From Microcystis aeruginosa LEGE 91341 (GTDB lineage: Bacteria > Cyanobacteriota > Cyanobacteriia > Cyanobacteriales > Microcystaceae): DNA of 44,443 bases. Shown here in pieces: positions 14,470-22,785 of this stretch. The first letter of the stretch is position 1. The number at the start of each line of letters is the position of its first letter. Position numbers and translations under genes: made by a program. The notes beneath the pieces are model-generated. The model saw nothing but the letters and a program-made list of their open reading frames with translations, had not been told where the DNA came from and made no database searches. The stretch covers positions 1 through 44,443 of the forward strand of contig NZ_JADEXY010000014.1 in the NCBI RefSeq assembly GCF_015206885.1, written 5' to 3'.

Positions 14470-15651
14470 ATGAAAATCACTCATAAACTCTTGTTCTCTT
14501 CCTGGCTCTTACTGGGTGTCACGGTAGCCCCATCCCAAGTATTGGCAGGACCATTTGTTCCTCAAGGACCGTTTGTCCAACCTGTACCTGGACCGGGTAT
14601 TCCAGGGCCAAAAAATGTTCCGGGTAAAGAATACAGCGATCGCTTCGACAAAGACACTCAAGAACCGCCAGTTCTAGATCCAGAACAGAATATTTACTGG
14701 GATGGCAATGGTGGTCGGCAAGATACTTTCGACTATAGTGGCTCTCGCGCAGGTGATACCGATCCAGCTAGAGAAGTAGATGCCTTAGCTAATCATCAAG
14801 ATGCCCTATTCTGGGATGTCATTGCTAATCGAGCCGCCCTACTATTCTCGACCGGTTCGACAACGCTATTACTCCCCGGTGATTCCCGTGCTGCTGTTTA
14901 TAACGCAAGTCCTGATTATAACCAGCTTGGAATACATGAAAAAAGTGTTCTTTTTGAATCGATTGGCGGGGAGATTGACTTTTGGGCAAAGCCTCCAGAA
15001 ATTGATCAAGCGGGAGTTAACGATCTCGATGGTTTGGAGGTATGGAGTTCTGTATCACCAACGTCTTCTCAATACCCTTCTCCAGCAGATCCGACTCCTG
15101 ATGATGCTGATATGTACTCTTTGCTGGGAGATCCCCTTATTAACGGTACGAGAACATCAGTATGGTACTACAACCCCATTACCCAGATCAGCAACTCCTA
15201 TATTACTGCTGCTCAGATTGCAGCGGCGATTAACCGCCCTGACATAGCTAACTTAGCAGACATTATTGATTTGGATGGTTTAATGGTCTGGGATGGCGGT
15301 AACATTGGCCAATGGGATAACAGCGATCGCATTCTGTTCAGTGTTATGCCCATCGACGCTAATCTTGATGGAATCATCACACCCAATATTAATGGGGGCG
15401 ATATCGACGGAGGCGAAATTTGGCATTGGCAATTTGGTCAACCACTGGCCCCATTCCTCTTTCACGGTGGGCATCTCTGGGATACAGCTTTCAATGTCAA
15501 ACTGGCTACTGGAGCAGTGAATGAAAACATAGATGCTTTAGAAGCTGTCGCCGTTCCCGAACCCTCTACATTCCTCAGCTTATTAACCCTTGGCACTCTC
15601 GGCGCAGCTTCAACCCTGAAGCGCAAACTAAAATCCTCTAAATCCGACTAA
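14470..15651 (+). CDS. Exported PEP-CTERM protein of unknown function
   Basis: A 393-residue protein with a cleavable signal peptide (LLFSSWLLLGVTVAPSQVLA, about 8-27) and a C-terminal PEP-CTERM tail: VPEPSTF, a hydrophobic stretch, then KRKLKSSKSD. PEP-CTERM proteins are processed at the membrane by an exosortase and often belong to the extracellular matrix. The body is acidic and Gly/Pro/Asp-rich, with the recurring motif DLDGLEVW / DLDGLMVW and DANLDG that could bind calcium, though this is only inferred. Its role is unknown. The start is the first ATG before the signal sequence; no strong ribosome-binding site is visible. Confidence 0.85.
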   Translation: MKITHKLLFSSWLLLGVTVAPSQVLAGPFVPQGPFVQPVPGPGIPGPKNVPGKEYSDRFDKDTQEPPVLDPEQNIYWDGNGGRQDTFDYSGSRAGDTDPAREVDALANHQDALFWDVIANRAALLFSTGSTTLLLPGDSRAAVYNASPDYNQLGIHEKSVLFESIGGEIDFWAKPPEIDQAGVNDLDGLEVWSSVSPTSSQYPSPADPTPDDADMYSLLGDPLINGTRTSVWYYNPITQISNSYITAAQIAAAINRPDIANLADIIDLDGLMVWDGGNIGQWDNSDRILFSVMPIDANLDGIITPNINGGDIDGGEIWHWQFGQPLAPFLFHGGHLWDTAFNVKLATGAVNENIDALEAVAVPEPSTFLSLLTLGTLGAASTLKRKLKSSKSD

Positions 15652-15699
15652 AACTAAACCACAAAAGTAGGCTAAATTGCTTACCAAAGTAGAATTAAT

Positions 15700-15735
15700 G
15701 CCCCTTCATTCAGTCGTTTGAGGGGGTATTTTTGG
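15700..15735 (+). terminator. Possible terminator after the PEP-CTERM gene
   Basis: GCCCCTT and GAGGGGGTATTTTT could form a short stem followed by T residues about 50 bp past the stop. The loop is long, so this is tentative. The rest of 15652-15873 shows no gene. Confidence 0.35.
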
Positions 15736-15873
15736 CCTAACTCTCTCAATTCCCATGATTTCAAGGAGTATGGTTTATCCTTTCATCCGATATCTGCTAC
15801 AATACAGATACAGGAAATAACATTTTGATCAGTAGGGTAGAAGTCTTTTCCGTTATCTTAGAAGGTAAGCATC

Positions 15874-16167
15874 ATGAAAAATTTAGAAGAAATTAAAGCG
15901 ATTTTGGGTCAAGTTAAGTCCTTAGTAAAAGAAAAGTATCATGTTAGTGAATTAGGTATTTTTGGAGATTATGTAAAAGGAGAAGTGCAGGAAAATAGTC
16001 AAGTTAATATTCTGATAGATTATACAGAACCGCCTAGTTTACTAGATTTAGTAGATCTGGAATATTATTTAAGTGATTTACTTAAGGTAAAAGCGGATGT
16101 TATCAGTAAAAATGGCTTAAAAGGAAAAAGGAGAGAAAGAATTTTATCCGAGGTTATTTATGTATGA
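15874..16167 (+). CDS. MNT-type nucleotidyltransferase antitoxin with degraded active site
   Basis: This 97-residue protein belongs to the minimal nucleotidyltransferases (MntA) that inactivate HEPN toxins by adenylylation. The family motif GS...DxD should lie at 31-45, but here it reads GIFGDYVKGEVQENSQVNIL: Ser32 is Asp, and the two metal-binding Asp are Gln43 and Asn45. The later KADVIS (around 74) keeps an acidic residue. The fold is otherwise recognisable and the length is normal. It overlaps the HEPN gene by four bases (ATGA), the standard arrangement. It probably cannot adenylylate, so it may act by binding alone, or the module is decaying. Confidence 0.85.
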   Translation: MKNLEEIKAILGQVKSLVKEKYHVSELGIFGDYVKGEVQENSQVNILIDYTEPPSLLDLVDLEYYLSDLLKVKADVISKNGLKGKRRERILSEVIYV

Positions 16168-16508
16168 CGCAACGGGAATTTAGAGATTTCCTGCAAGACA
16201 TTCTAGAGGCAATTTGTCAACTAGAAAAGATGACTCAGGATCTAAGCTTTGCAGAATTTTCCACTAAGATAGAAATCTTTCTTTCGGCAGTAAAATTAAT
16301 TGAAATAATCGGGGAAGCAGTCAAAAATATTCCTGATGAAGTGAGAGTTAATTATCCCAATATTCCTTGGAAAAACATCGCAGGTATGCGGGATAAATTA
16401 GTTCATGAATATTGGGCAATTGATGAAAAAGTCGTCTGGAAAGTGATTCAAAACAATCTCCCCCAGCTAAAGAGAATCATTATCAGTATCATTGAGAAAT
16501 TACAATAA
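16164..16508 (+). CDS. HEPN-domain toxin, DUF86 family
   Basis: HEPN toxins of the DUF86 group are RNases or RNA-cleaving toxins paired with MntA. The 114-residue, all-helical protein carries the intact RX4HXY motif at Arg76, His81 and Tyr83 (MRDKLVHEYW), preceded by NIPWKNIAG. Its ATG is embedded in the MNT stop (ATGA), so translation is coupled. The toxin looks active while its partner's catalytic residues are lost, which is unusual for a stable pair. Confidence 0.9.
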   Translation: MTQREFRDFLQDILEAICQLEKMTQDLSFAEFSTKIEIFLSAVKLIEIIGEAVKNIPDEVRVNYPNIPWKNIAGMRDKLVHEYWAIDEKVVWKVIQNNLPQLKRIIISIIEKLQ

Positions 16509-16616
16509 ATTTTCCTGCCTCCTTTAAAAACCCACCTCCCCACTTCCTACTTCCCTATTCATAATTCCCACTTGCAAGAGTGCCTTTTTGAACCTTTCCC
16601 TAAAAAGGTTTTGATT

Positions 16617-17516
16617 TTAGGGAAATACAGTTAAAGGAATCCATTCGTAGGTGTTGACAATGCCTTGAAAATAATCATTAATAGTTTCTCTGGAATAGGG
16701 AACAACACCATCTTCACCAAACCAACGTTCATAAATTGTCACCGCTTGTTGTTGGTCACTGACGATCCCTTCCATGAATTTTAATAGCGTATAATTCACT
16801 GTATCGCGCCATTTAGAATCATTTTCTGGTAAAGTACAGGCATAGGATTCGTAGGCGTAGGGATAGGAGGGAACTATGGCTAAATTATTGGGATTTTTAG
16901 CGCTTTTCCTTAAACCTTCTAGGGTAATGCCATCGCTGGCAAAACCATCAATTTCTCCTGCTTCTAGTTTTTGTAAACCCTCGCCACGATTTTTAACTTT
17001 GACCAAAATAGCGGCGGGTTGTTGGGTTTTAATTACCGCTTCATTAGTAGTATTGGCAATCACTCCAATGCGTCTGCCTGCCAAGCTACCGATGTCATCA
17101 AGATTACTACCTTTGCGGGTGAGTAATTGAGTGCCACTGGCAAAATAACTAACGGAAAAATCCACTTCATTTTCTCTTTTCCAAGTAAAAGTAGTGGAGC
17201 CACATTCGATATCTATCACCCCTGTTTTCAACTTTTCAAAACGATTTTGGGGAGTAATCTCAACAATTTTTAACTTAATTGCTTTTCCTAACTTCCGTTC
17301 GGTTTCCTTGCGAATTAACTCTAACATATCAAGGCTGTAACCCACCCACTTGCCTTGGGAGTTGACAAAACCAAAGGGAATAGCATCTTTACGAGCGCCA
17401 GCAGTAATTACCCCAGTTTTTTGAATGCGATCGAAGATTGCTCCGGCAAGGCTAGAATGGTTACTGGTGACGGTTAAAGCTACTGTCATCGTCATGACGG
17501 CAAGTGTACGCTTCAT
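16617..17516 (-). CDS. Periplasmic solute-binding protein, family 3 (amino-acid type)
   Basis: The 299-residue protein has an N-terminal signal peptide (to about residue 25) and the SBP_bac_3 fold: TGVITAGARKDAIPFGFVNS, GYSLDMLELIRKE, RFEKLKTGVIDIECGSTTFT and LAGRRIGVIANTTNEAVIKT. Such proteins deliver polar amino acids to ABC importers, in cyanobacteria often glutamate/glutamine or basic amino acids. No permease or ATPase gene adjoins it, so it acts with a transporter encoded elsewhere or as an orphan sensor. Gene-free DNA separates it from the HEPN gene. Confidence 0.9.
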   Translation of the reverse strand: MKRTLAVMTMTVALTVTSNHSSLAGAIFDRIQKTGVITAGARKDAIPFGFVNSQGKWVGYSLDMLELIRKETERKLGKAIKLKIVEITPQNRFEKLKTGVIDIECGSTTFTWKRENEVDFSVSYFASGTQLLTRKGSNLDDIGSLAGRRIGVIANTTNEAVIKTQQPAAILVKVKNRGEGLQKLEAGEIDGFASDGITLEGLRKSAKNPNNLAIVPSYPYAYESYACTLPENDSKWRDTVNYTLLKFMEGIVSDQQQAVTIYERWFGEDGVVPYSRETINDYFQGIVNTYEWIPLTVFP

Positions 17517-17557
17517 TTTTTTCCCTAATCTGAAAGTGGCTCAAGTCTGGGACTGTT

Positions 17558-17764
17558 TCAGGAGAGCGAGAGTTTCCTAGAGGAAGATTTTTTAGCGGCG
17601 ATTGCTGGGGACAAAAAAAGAGGAGAGATGTTACTCTCTCCCCCTTTCAGTTTTTTGGACAACATTTTAAATTGTTTTTTCAGTTGTCGCTGTCGGGCCG
17701 AACCGCCTTTGCCTTTGTCGTTACGTCCCTGACGGCGGGGGGACTCCCATCGCTTAAGTCGCAT
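17558..17764 (-). CDS. Possible small basic protein, doubtful
   Basis: From ATG 17764 the frame reads MRLKRWESPRRQGRNDKGKG, then SARQRQLKKQFKMLSKKL, strongly basic and RNA-binding-like in composition. I do not recognise a family. A convincing minus-strand terminator (17613-17641) lies inside the frame around residues 41-51, before the stop, so mRNA would end without a stop codon. The locus may instead be a small RNA, or the real gene may be shorter through an error I cannot see. Confidence 0.35.
   Translation of the reverse strand: MRLKRWESPRRQGRNDKGKGGSARQRQLKKQFKMLSKKLKGGESNISPLFLSPAIAAKKSSSRKLSLS
17613..17641 (-). terminator. Rho-independent terminator inside the small basic frame
   Basis: On the minus strand GGAGAGA and TCTCTCC form a 7-bp stem with a 6-nt loop, followed by TC and seven T residues. 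Confidence 0.8.
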
Positions 17765-17924
17765 AGTTTTTAATTCCAATTTAGTCAGTTACATTTATCG
17801 TAACAGGTTTAACGTCAGTTTGGGTTAAGGAAATCAAGGGATGACAACTCAGGCTCTCTGTCACCCTGTGAGATGCCCAACTCTAGTTAACCAACCTTAA
17901 ATACTCCCCACTTCCTAATTCATA

Positions 17925-18032
17925 ATACTAAATCCAGTTATTAAAAACTGATTATTTATTCTACCCTTTGCCTTTTGCCTCTTGCCTGAGTGCCTTTCCT
18001 GATATGTAGCCTATACTCAACGGATTTAGTAT
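17925..18032. mobile_element. MITE-like element, copy A
   Basis: A 108-bp segment is bounded by perfect 11-bp inverted repeats ATACTAAATCC and GGATTTAGTAT. Internal sequence shared with copy B (27974-28091, opposite orientation) includes GTTATTAAAAACTGATTATT and CTTTTGCCT. It has no coding capacity. The rest of 17765-18178 shows no gene. Confidence 0.75.
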
Positions 18033-18123
18033 ATAGTCATTTCAGATAAGTCTGATACAGTCTAAACCGACAAAACCCTTATGAACTCTGGGATTGATAT
18101 TCTCAATCTTAATTGAAATGACT

Positions 18124-18151
18124 ATAATTCATAATTCATAATTCATAATTC
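18124..18151. repeat. Heptameric short tandem repeat ATAATTC x4
   Basis: Four perfect copies of ATAATTC, a short tandemly repeated repetitive sequence of the kind common in cyanobacterial intergenic DNA, 27 bp before tenA. Confidence 0.95.
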
Positions 18152-18178
18152 CCACGTCCACCTAATTAGTATTTTCCC

Positions 18179-18805
18179 ATGCTTAGTCAGCAACTTTGGC
18201 AGGGCCATCAAGATCTAGTGCAAGCTTGTCTAGAACACCCTTTTGTGCGAGGTATCGCCACAGGAGAGCTTAAACGGGACTGTTTCGCTTTTTATGTCGG
18301 TCAAGATGCTTTTTTTCTGGAATCTTTCACCCGTGCTTACAGTATCGCCGCCGCTAAAGCTCCCGATTGGCAGGGATTTACTAGCTTTCATCGGTTGGCG
18401 GCGGGGGTATTAAAGGAGTTAGAATTACATGAAAATTATGCTTTACAGTGGGGAGTTGACCTGAGAAAGGTTCAGCCCGCTAATGCCACCCGTCGCTATA
18501 CGGATTTTCTTCTCGCTACCGCTTGGATGGGTGACATCGGTGCGATTGCCGTGGCGATGAGTCCCTGTATGCGTCTTTATGCTTATCTGGGTCAACAATT
18601 AGCCTTAGAGCCGATTCCTGAGAATCCCTATCAAGCTTGGATTGATAGTTATAGTGGGGATGAATTCGCCGCTTTAGCAACCCAGTTAGAGGAATTAGCC
18701 GATAAATACGCCCTGATGACGGAAAATATCTCTGTATCCTATCGTTATGCCCTTAGTTGTGAACAGGACTTCTTTAGTGCCGCCTACAGCCGGGGCAAAT
18801 CTTAA
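18179..18805 (+). CDS. tenA: TenA-family protein (thiaminase II-like aminopyrimidine hydrolase)
   Basis: TenA proteins hydrolyse aminopyrimidine products of thiamine breakdown for salvage. The 208-residue helical protein has the active-site blocks FYVGQDAFFLESFTRAYSIA, ELELHENYA and MSPCMRLYAYLG, with candidate nucleophile Cys130, and a C-terminal Glu in SCEQDFFSAA. The cysteine places it with the TenA_C branch. It is followed 75 bp later by the DUF2605 gene on the same strand. No thiamine riboswitch is evident upstream, where I see only the heptamer repeat and copy A of the MITE. Confidence 0.9.
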   Translation: MLSQQLWQGHQDLVQACLEHPFVRGIATGELKRDCFAFYVGQDAFFLESFTRAYSIAAAKAPDWQGFTSFHRLAAGVLKELELHENYALQWGVDLRKVQPANATRRYTDFLLATAWMGDIGAIAVAMSPCMRLYAYLGQQLALEPIPENPYQAWIDSYSGDEFAALATQLEELADKYALMTENISVSYRYALSCEQDFFSAAYSRGKS

Positions 18806-18880
18806 AATTTTCCCGTCACAATGTTAAGAAATATAAATGACGCTAAGATTAAGGTAAGCAAAATCGTCATTATAAGAGTA

Positions 18881-19228
18881 ATGTTTCCTTCGCAACCCAC
18901 CGAAAACGAACTACTGAAAACCATCTTGGAACCTCTACTAGAGGATTTCACCTATTGGTTTTCCCGTTCCTGTCTCCTCCTCGAATCCGAGAGATTATCC
19001 TTTCTCAGCCTCGAGGAACAAAACGATTTATTAGCAAGAGTCAAAAACGCCCAACAGGAGGTGGCCACGGCTCATTTACTCTTTAAAACCACAGGTGGTC
19101 AGGTGGGTATCGAGGCTAAGATGTTGTTGCCTTGGCACCAGCTGGTGGCAGAGTGTTGGGGGGTCAGCAGTCGTCGTCGTCGATTACAGGGTTGGGGAGA
19201 ATATCAATCTCCTCAAACTGACGCTTAA
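18881..19228 (+). CDS. DUF2605 protein
   Basis: A cyanobacterial protein of unknown function, recognised by ENELLKTILEPLLEDFTYWF, then SRSCLLLESERLSFLS and FKTTGGQVGIEAKMLLPWH. I start it at ATG 18881 (115 residues) since the upstream extension from 18821 is unlike the family. In many cyanobacteria DUF2605 and DUF2973 genes are neighbours, as here, suggesting a shared role. The chain is soluble, without signal or membrane segment. Confidence 0.85.
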   Translation: MFPSQPTENELLKTILEPLLEDFTYWFSRSCLLLESERLSFLSLEEQNDLLARVKNAQQEVATAHLLFKTTGGQVGIEAKMLLPWHQLVAECWGVSSRRRRLQGWGEYQSPQTDA

Positions 19229-19327
19229 CCTGAAACTTTTTTGGTAAGCTAGAGAGTTGAGCGAATTTTTAGCATAAAGTTTTGGCAATTAGGAATATTC
19301 ACACATAATTCATGGGAGACTCGGCCA

Positions 19328-19633
19328 ATGTTACATCTGCTCTATATCCTCGCCTTCACAGTTATCGCTTTTTTGACCATTAATAATTTAATTCGGAGTC
19401 TGATTACTGTCAGCATGGATTCCCAGAAACGTCCTGCTAAATCGGCTAATTCCTATAATCCCTACGGTTATCCCATGACTTCCCATCCGGAACTTTTGGA
19501 CGAGGCCGGACAACCGATTAATGAACCTCTGTTAGTGATTCGTTCTCTCACTGTCGAAGATGCTCGTCAACAGTTGGATGCCATTTATAATTCTTCTCCC
19601 AGTGCCACCAAAGAGCAAGACGAAGAAATCTAA
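19328..19633 (+). CDS. DUF2973 membrane protein
   Basis: A 101-residue protein with one N-terminal membrane helix (LLYILAFTVIAFLTINNLI) and a conserved soluble part with NPYGYPMTSHPELLDEAGQP and SLTVEDARQQLDAIY. It matches the cyanobacteria-restricted DUF2973 family; function is unknown. It follows the DUF2605 gene by 99 bp and precedes the YqiA-like gene by 11 bp on the same strand. Confidence 0.87.
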   Translation: MLHLLYILAFTVIAFLTINNLIRSLITVSMDSQKRPAKSANSYNPYGYPMTSHPELLDEAGQPINEPLLVIRSLTVEDARQQLDAIYNSSPSATKEQDEEI

Positions 19634-19644
19634 TTGGTTCTAGA

Positions 19645-20292
19645 ATGGCAGTCCTTGAGAACAGATATATTTATCTACACGGTTTTGCTTCTGGCCCCCA
19701 ATCAACAAAAGCGCAATTTTTGAGACATTGTTGGCAAAAGAAGGGTTTAGCGATGGAAATTCCCGATCTTAACGGTGATGACTTTTCTAGCTTAACTCTC
19801 ACTCGTCAGATTGTTCAAGTCGGCCAATTGATTGAACAATCTCAGCTTCCTGTTACTCTGATTGGTTCCAGTTTTGGCGGTTTAACGGCAGCTTGGCTGG
19901 CAGAAACTTATTTTCAGGTGCAAAGGTTCGTTTTATTAGCTCCCGCTTTTAATTTCGGGCCGATTTGGTTAGGACAATTGGGAGCAGAAACCCTAGCCAA
20001 TTGGCAAAAATCTGGGAGTTTATCGGTTTATCACCACGGTTATCGTCGTTCTCTGCCAATTGATTACAAGTTTATCGAGGACTTAGCCAATTATCCCCAA
20101 GAAAAGTTAATCAGGCAGCTCCCCACCCTGATTATTCATGGCAGTAACGATGGGGTAATTCCCCCAGAAAATAGTCGCTATTATGCTTTTTTTCGTCCTT
20201 GGGTACAGTTAATCGAATTAAATAGCGATCATGACCTTACCGATGTTTTAACGAGAATCTGGGCTGAAATACAATTATTTCTCAATTTTTGA
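19645..20292 (+). CDS. YqiA/UPF0227-type alpha/beta hydrolase
   Basis: The 215-residue protein is a small serine esterase-type hydrolase. It opens YIYLHGFASGPQSTKAQFLR (the YLHGF...S oxyanion-hole region of YqiA/YcfP proteins), has the nucleophile elbow GSSFGG with Ser76, the acid in HGSNDG (Asp169) and the base in NSDHDL (His196). The substrate is unknown; short-chain acyl or palmitoyl-CoA-type esters are known for relatives. It probably shares a transcript with the DUF2973 gene 11 bp upstream. Confidence 0.88.
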   Translation: MAVLENRYIYLHGFASGPQSTKAQFLRHCWQKKGLAMEIPDLNGDDFSSLTLTRQIVQVGQLIEQSQLPVTLIGSSFGGLTAAWLAETYFQVQRFVLLAPAFNFGPIWLGQLGAETLANWQKSGSLSVYHHGYRRSLPIDYKFIEDLANYPQEKLIRQLPTLIIHGSNDGVIPPENSRYYAFFRPWVQLIELNSDHDLTDVLTRIWAEIQLFLNF

Positions 20293-20416
20293 CTAAAAAA
20301 GACCCCCCCTTCTATTGGAAAAAGAGGAGGAGATTTAGTACATTTATATCAAGCCTTGAGAGGATTTTTCAGCTTCTCAGTCTAAGGACAAGACATTTTC
20401 TGCTGATGTCTTCCCA

Positions 20417-20983
20417 CTACCAAAGTCCGCGGATAGGAGATACACTAGGCTCAGGAGCGGGTTGAGGAGCAACTTCAGTAAAGGTTCTGGTTTCCGGGGG
20501 TAAAGCGGGAAGTCCCCAAGCGGGTTCTTTTTGGTTAACTTCTCTTAAAAGTTGCGAGCGAGTGGCACTGACGGCGATTTCTGATTTTAGTTTCAAGCGG
20601 GAAACCCAATAGGGACGAGCTTTACCCACATAAACTAATTTGCCATCTACCACTTGCAATAGTACATCGTCACCACCCGTGGCATCCCCAACAATACGAG
20701 CGGTGGTTCCGTCGGTAAAGTCGCCACTGAAAATTTCTTTGCCATCCACTGTCACAGGTCTGATCAATTGGACGAACAGAATCCCACCTACGGTTCCCCG
20801 GACGCGACCCAGTACATAGTCACCAGGGTTAAGTTGTGGCTCACCTCTGTAGGTGTTATGGCCGCGCAGTTGACTGATCAAGATTTCGTTATTTTGTGGT
20901 CCTGCTTGTGCGGGTACGGTGCCAACGGTAGTTAGGGCAACTAAACCAGCAAAACCAGCGACAAGGGAAATTTTGTTAAACAC
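20417..20983 (-). CDS. Exported protein of unknown function
   Basis: I place the start at GTG 20983-20981 because GAGG (20992-20989) stands at ribosome-binding distance; the upstream TTG has none. The 188-residue product has a signal peptide (ISLVAGFAGLVALTTVGTV then PAQAG), followed by a compact beta-rich region GDYVLGRVRGTVGGILFVQL and DGTTARIVGDATGGDDVLLQ, and a Pro-rich tail with PQPAPEPS. I do not recognise a named family, though it looks like a conserved cyanobacterial periplasmic protein. It is monocistronic. Confidence 0.75.
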   Translation of the reverse strand: MFNKISLVAGFAGLVALTTVGTVPAQAGPQNNEILISQLRGHNTYRGEPQLNPGDYVLGRVRGTVGGILFVQLIRPVTVDGKEIFSGDFTDGTTARIVGDATGGDDVLLQVVDGKLVYVGKARPYWVSRLKLKSEIAVSATRSQLLREVNQKEPAWGLPALPPETRTFTEVAPQPAPEPSVSPIRGLW

Positions 20984-21103
20984 AATTACCTCAAGCAAAA
21001 AGTTAGTAAATTGTCTATAGACGTTTTAGATTATAACTTAGTTCCTGATTTTGTCTATATTGCGAAATATTTGTTTAATAATTTCTCGATCAAGCGGTTG
21101 GAG

Positions 21104-21136
21104 GTTGGGGTTTTAGGGTGTTGGGGTTTTAGGGTG
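21104..21136. repeat. Tandem repeat TTGGGGTTTTAGGGTG x2
   Basis: Two direct copies of a 16-bp G-rich unit in the intergenic region between two minus-strand genes. Otherwise 20999-21207 holds no gene. Confidence 0.85.
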
Positions 21137-21207
21137 TTAGTTGAAATTCCCCCATTCTCCCACTCCCCACCTCCCCACTTCCCCTGAAAACTGGATTAAG
21201 CTAGGCT

Positions 21208-22746
21208 CTAAGACCGCTCGACATTGCTGAATAATTGAGGATCGAGGGTGGGTAGTTCGATATCTTTTTCTGCTGGGGAAGAGGCCAACTGGAAGCGGTT
21301 TAAGGTTTGTTGAACGCGATCAAAAATGGTGATTTTTTGCTCGCTATTGTTCTGGGGTTCGGGAATAGGTTCTACTTCTAGCGGAGGCTGAATACTGGGG
21401 GCAGGTTCGTTAATCTCCTCTGTCTCTGGTATGGTGGTTACGGGAGATTCGATCGCTTCAGGGGTTTCCTCTATCTCTTCGACTGTTTCTGTCTCTACTG
21501 GTTTTTCCTCAACTATTGGGCTTTCTGGCTCAATAACAGGGCTTTCCTCAACTATTGGGCTTTCTGGCTCAATAACAGGGTTTTCCTCAACTATAGAGGT
21601 TTCTTCTTCCTCAATAACAGCGGTTTCCTCAACTATAGAGGTTTCTTCTTCCTCAATAACAGCGGTTTCCTCAACTATAGGAGTTTTTTCTGCTTCAACT
21701 ACAGGGGTTTCCTCAATAACAGGGGTTTCTTTAACTACAGGGGTTTCCTCAATAACAGGGGTTTCTTCAACTACAGGGGTTTCTTCCTGTGGACTTGGAA
21801 TAGTTTGATAGTTGGGATCAACAATGCTACGGGCAATTGTAGGGGATAAATCGCCGCGGACTAATTGACCAAGACTGTCTTGGTAAGAGGGATCAAAGCT
21901 AATCACGCGCACGCTGGTATTAAACTCGTTTTCGATTTTATTTCCCTTACCATCGATGAATTCTAATTGTACCCAGTTATTGCCCTTGTCAAAACCCTTG
22001 AGATAGATTGGTTCCCAAGTATCAAGCAAAAAACTTTCACCGTTGACAGTGACACGAATGCGCCAATCTTGAAGATTATTATCCTCGTTGGCAGTATTGG
22101 ACAGACGTAGAGGAGCATTACTCAGATAAAAATCGAGCAGGATCGGTTCCGCACCGTAGATTCCTTGCGGACTACTGTAGGTTAACAGGGGTAAGTTATG
22201 ATCAGGGGCATTTTTGCCTGTTTTTGTCAGAATATGAAAGGTTGTTTCAGCAAATGCCCCATCATTTTTAAAACTTTCCTGCCAAGGACGCAGGGCCAAG
22301 ACGCGGAGGGTATGAGTACCGGGGGCAAGATTTTCTAGGATAATCGGTTGCTTGAGGTCGTAAATAGCTGCTGCTGGTTCATTATCGACAATTAGACTCA
22401 AGTGGGGTCCTAATTTCAGGGTATCGTCTTGGAAAATTGGCAGATCTGACACTTGTAGTTTAACTATCACCTGAGTGTCATCGAAAACTTGTTCGGCCAG
22501 AGGACTGAGAATCGTTACTTGGGGAGCGTAACGCTCTAAACTGGGGCGCAGTTCCTGAATTAGGGCCGGGGGGGCAACCTCAGAAATGCGGCCTTGGACG
22601 ACGGGAAGATTAGAGGTTTCCGAAGTGGGGAGATTGGTAGCCGTCAAGCGATCGCCACAGGCGGTTAACAGAGTGGTCAGTAAACCGATCACAAGACATA
22701 TGTGAAGGGTTTTGACTGGGATTAATTTATGTAGTAGGGATAGCAC
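21208..22746 (-). CDS. Lipoprotein with Glu/Thr/Pro/Val repeat region
   Basis: Start placed at GTG 22746, next to AGGAGG, giving about 512 residues; an upstream ATG at 22785 has no comparable site. The N-terminus carries a lipoprotein signal LHICLVIGLLTTLLTACG with lipobox Cys. Residues about 75-300 form two beta-rich, Ig-like parts (VTILSPLAEQVF..., LTYSSPQGIYGAEPILLDFY). A low-complexity region follows made of EETPVVEETPVIEE-type repeats (roughly 21470-21790), then a Pro/Glu-rich linker and a short end. It is probably anchored in a membrane with the acidic repeat spanning or binding the cell wall; the function is unknown. The repeat should vary in length between strains. Confidence 0.78.
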   Translation of the reverse strand: MLSLLHKLIPVKTLHICLVIGLLTTLLTACGDRLTATNLPTSETSNLPVVQGRISEVAPPALIQELRPSLERYAPQVTILSPLAEQVFDDTQVIVKLQVSDLPIFQDDTLKLGPHLSLIVDNEPAAAIYDLKQPIILENLAPGTHTLRVLALRPWQESFKNDGAFAETTFHILTKTGKNAPDHNLPLLTYSSPQGIYGAEPILLDFYLSNAPLRLSNTANEDNNLQDWRIRVTVNGESFLLDTWEPIYLKGFDKGNNWVQLEFIDGKGNKIENEFNTSVRVISFDPSYQDSLGQLVRGDLSPTIARSIVDPNYQTIPSPQEETPVVEETPVIEETPVVKETPVIEETPVVEAEKTPIVEETAVIEEEETSIVEETAVIEEEETSIVEENPVIEPESPIVEESPVIEPESPIVEEKPVETETVEEIEETPEAIESPVTTIPETEEINEPAPSIQPPLEVEPIPEPQNNSEQKITIFDRVQQTLNRFQLASSPAEKDIELPTLDPQLFSNVERS

Positions 22747-22785
22747 GTTCCTCCTAGAGCCAAGGCCAAAATCTATACAAACCAT

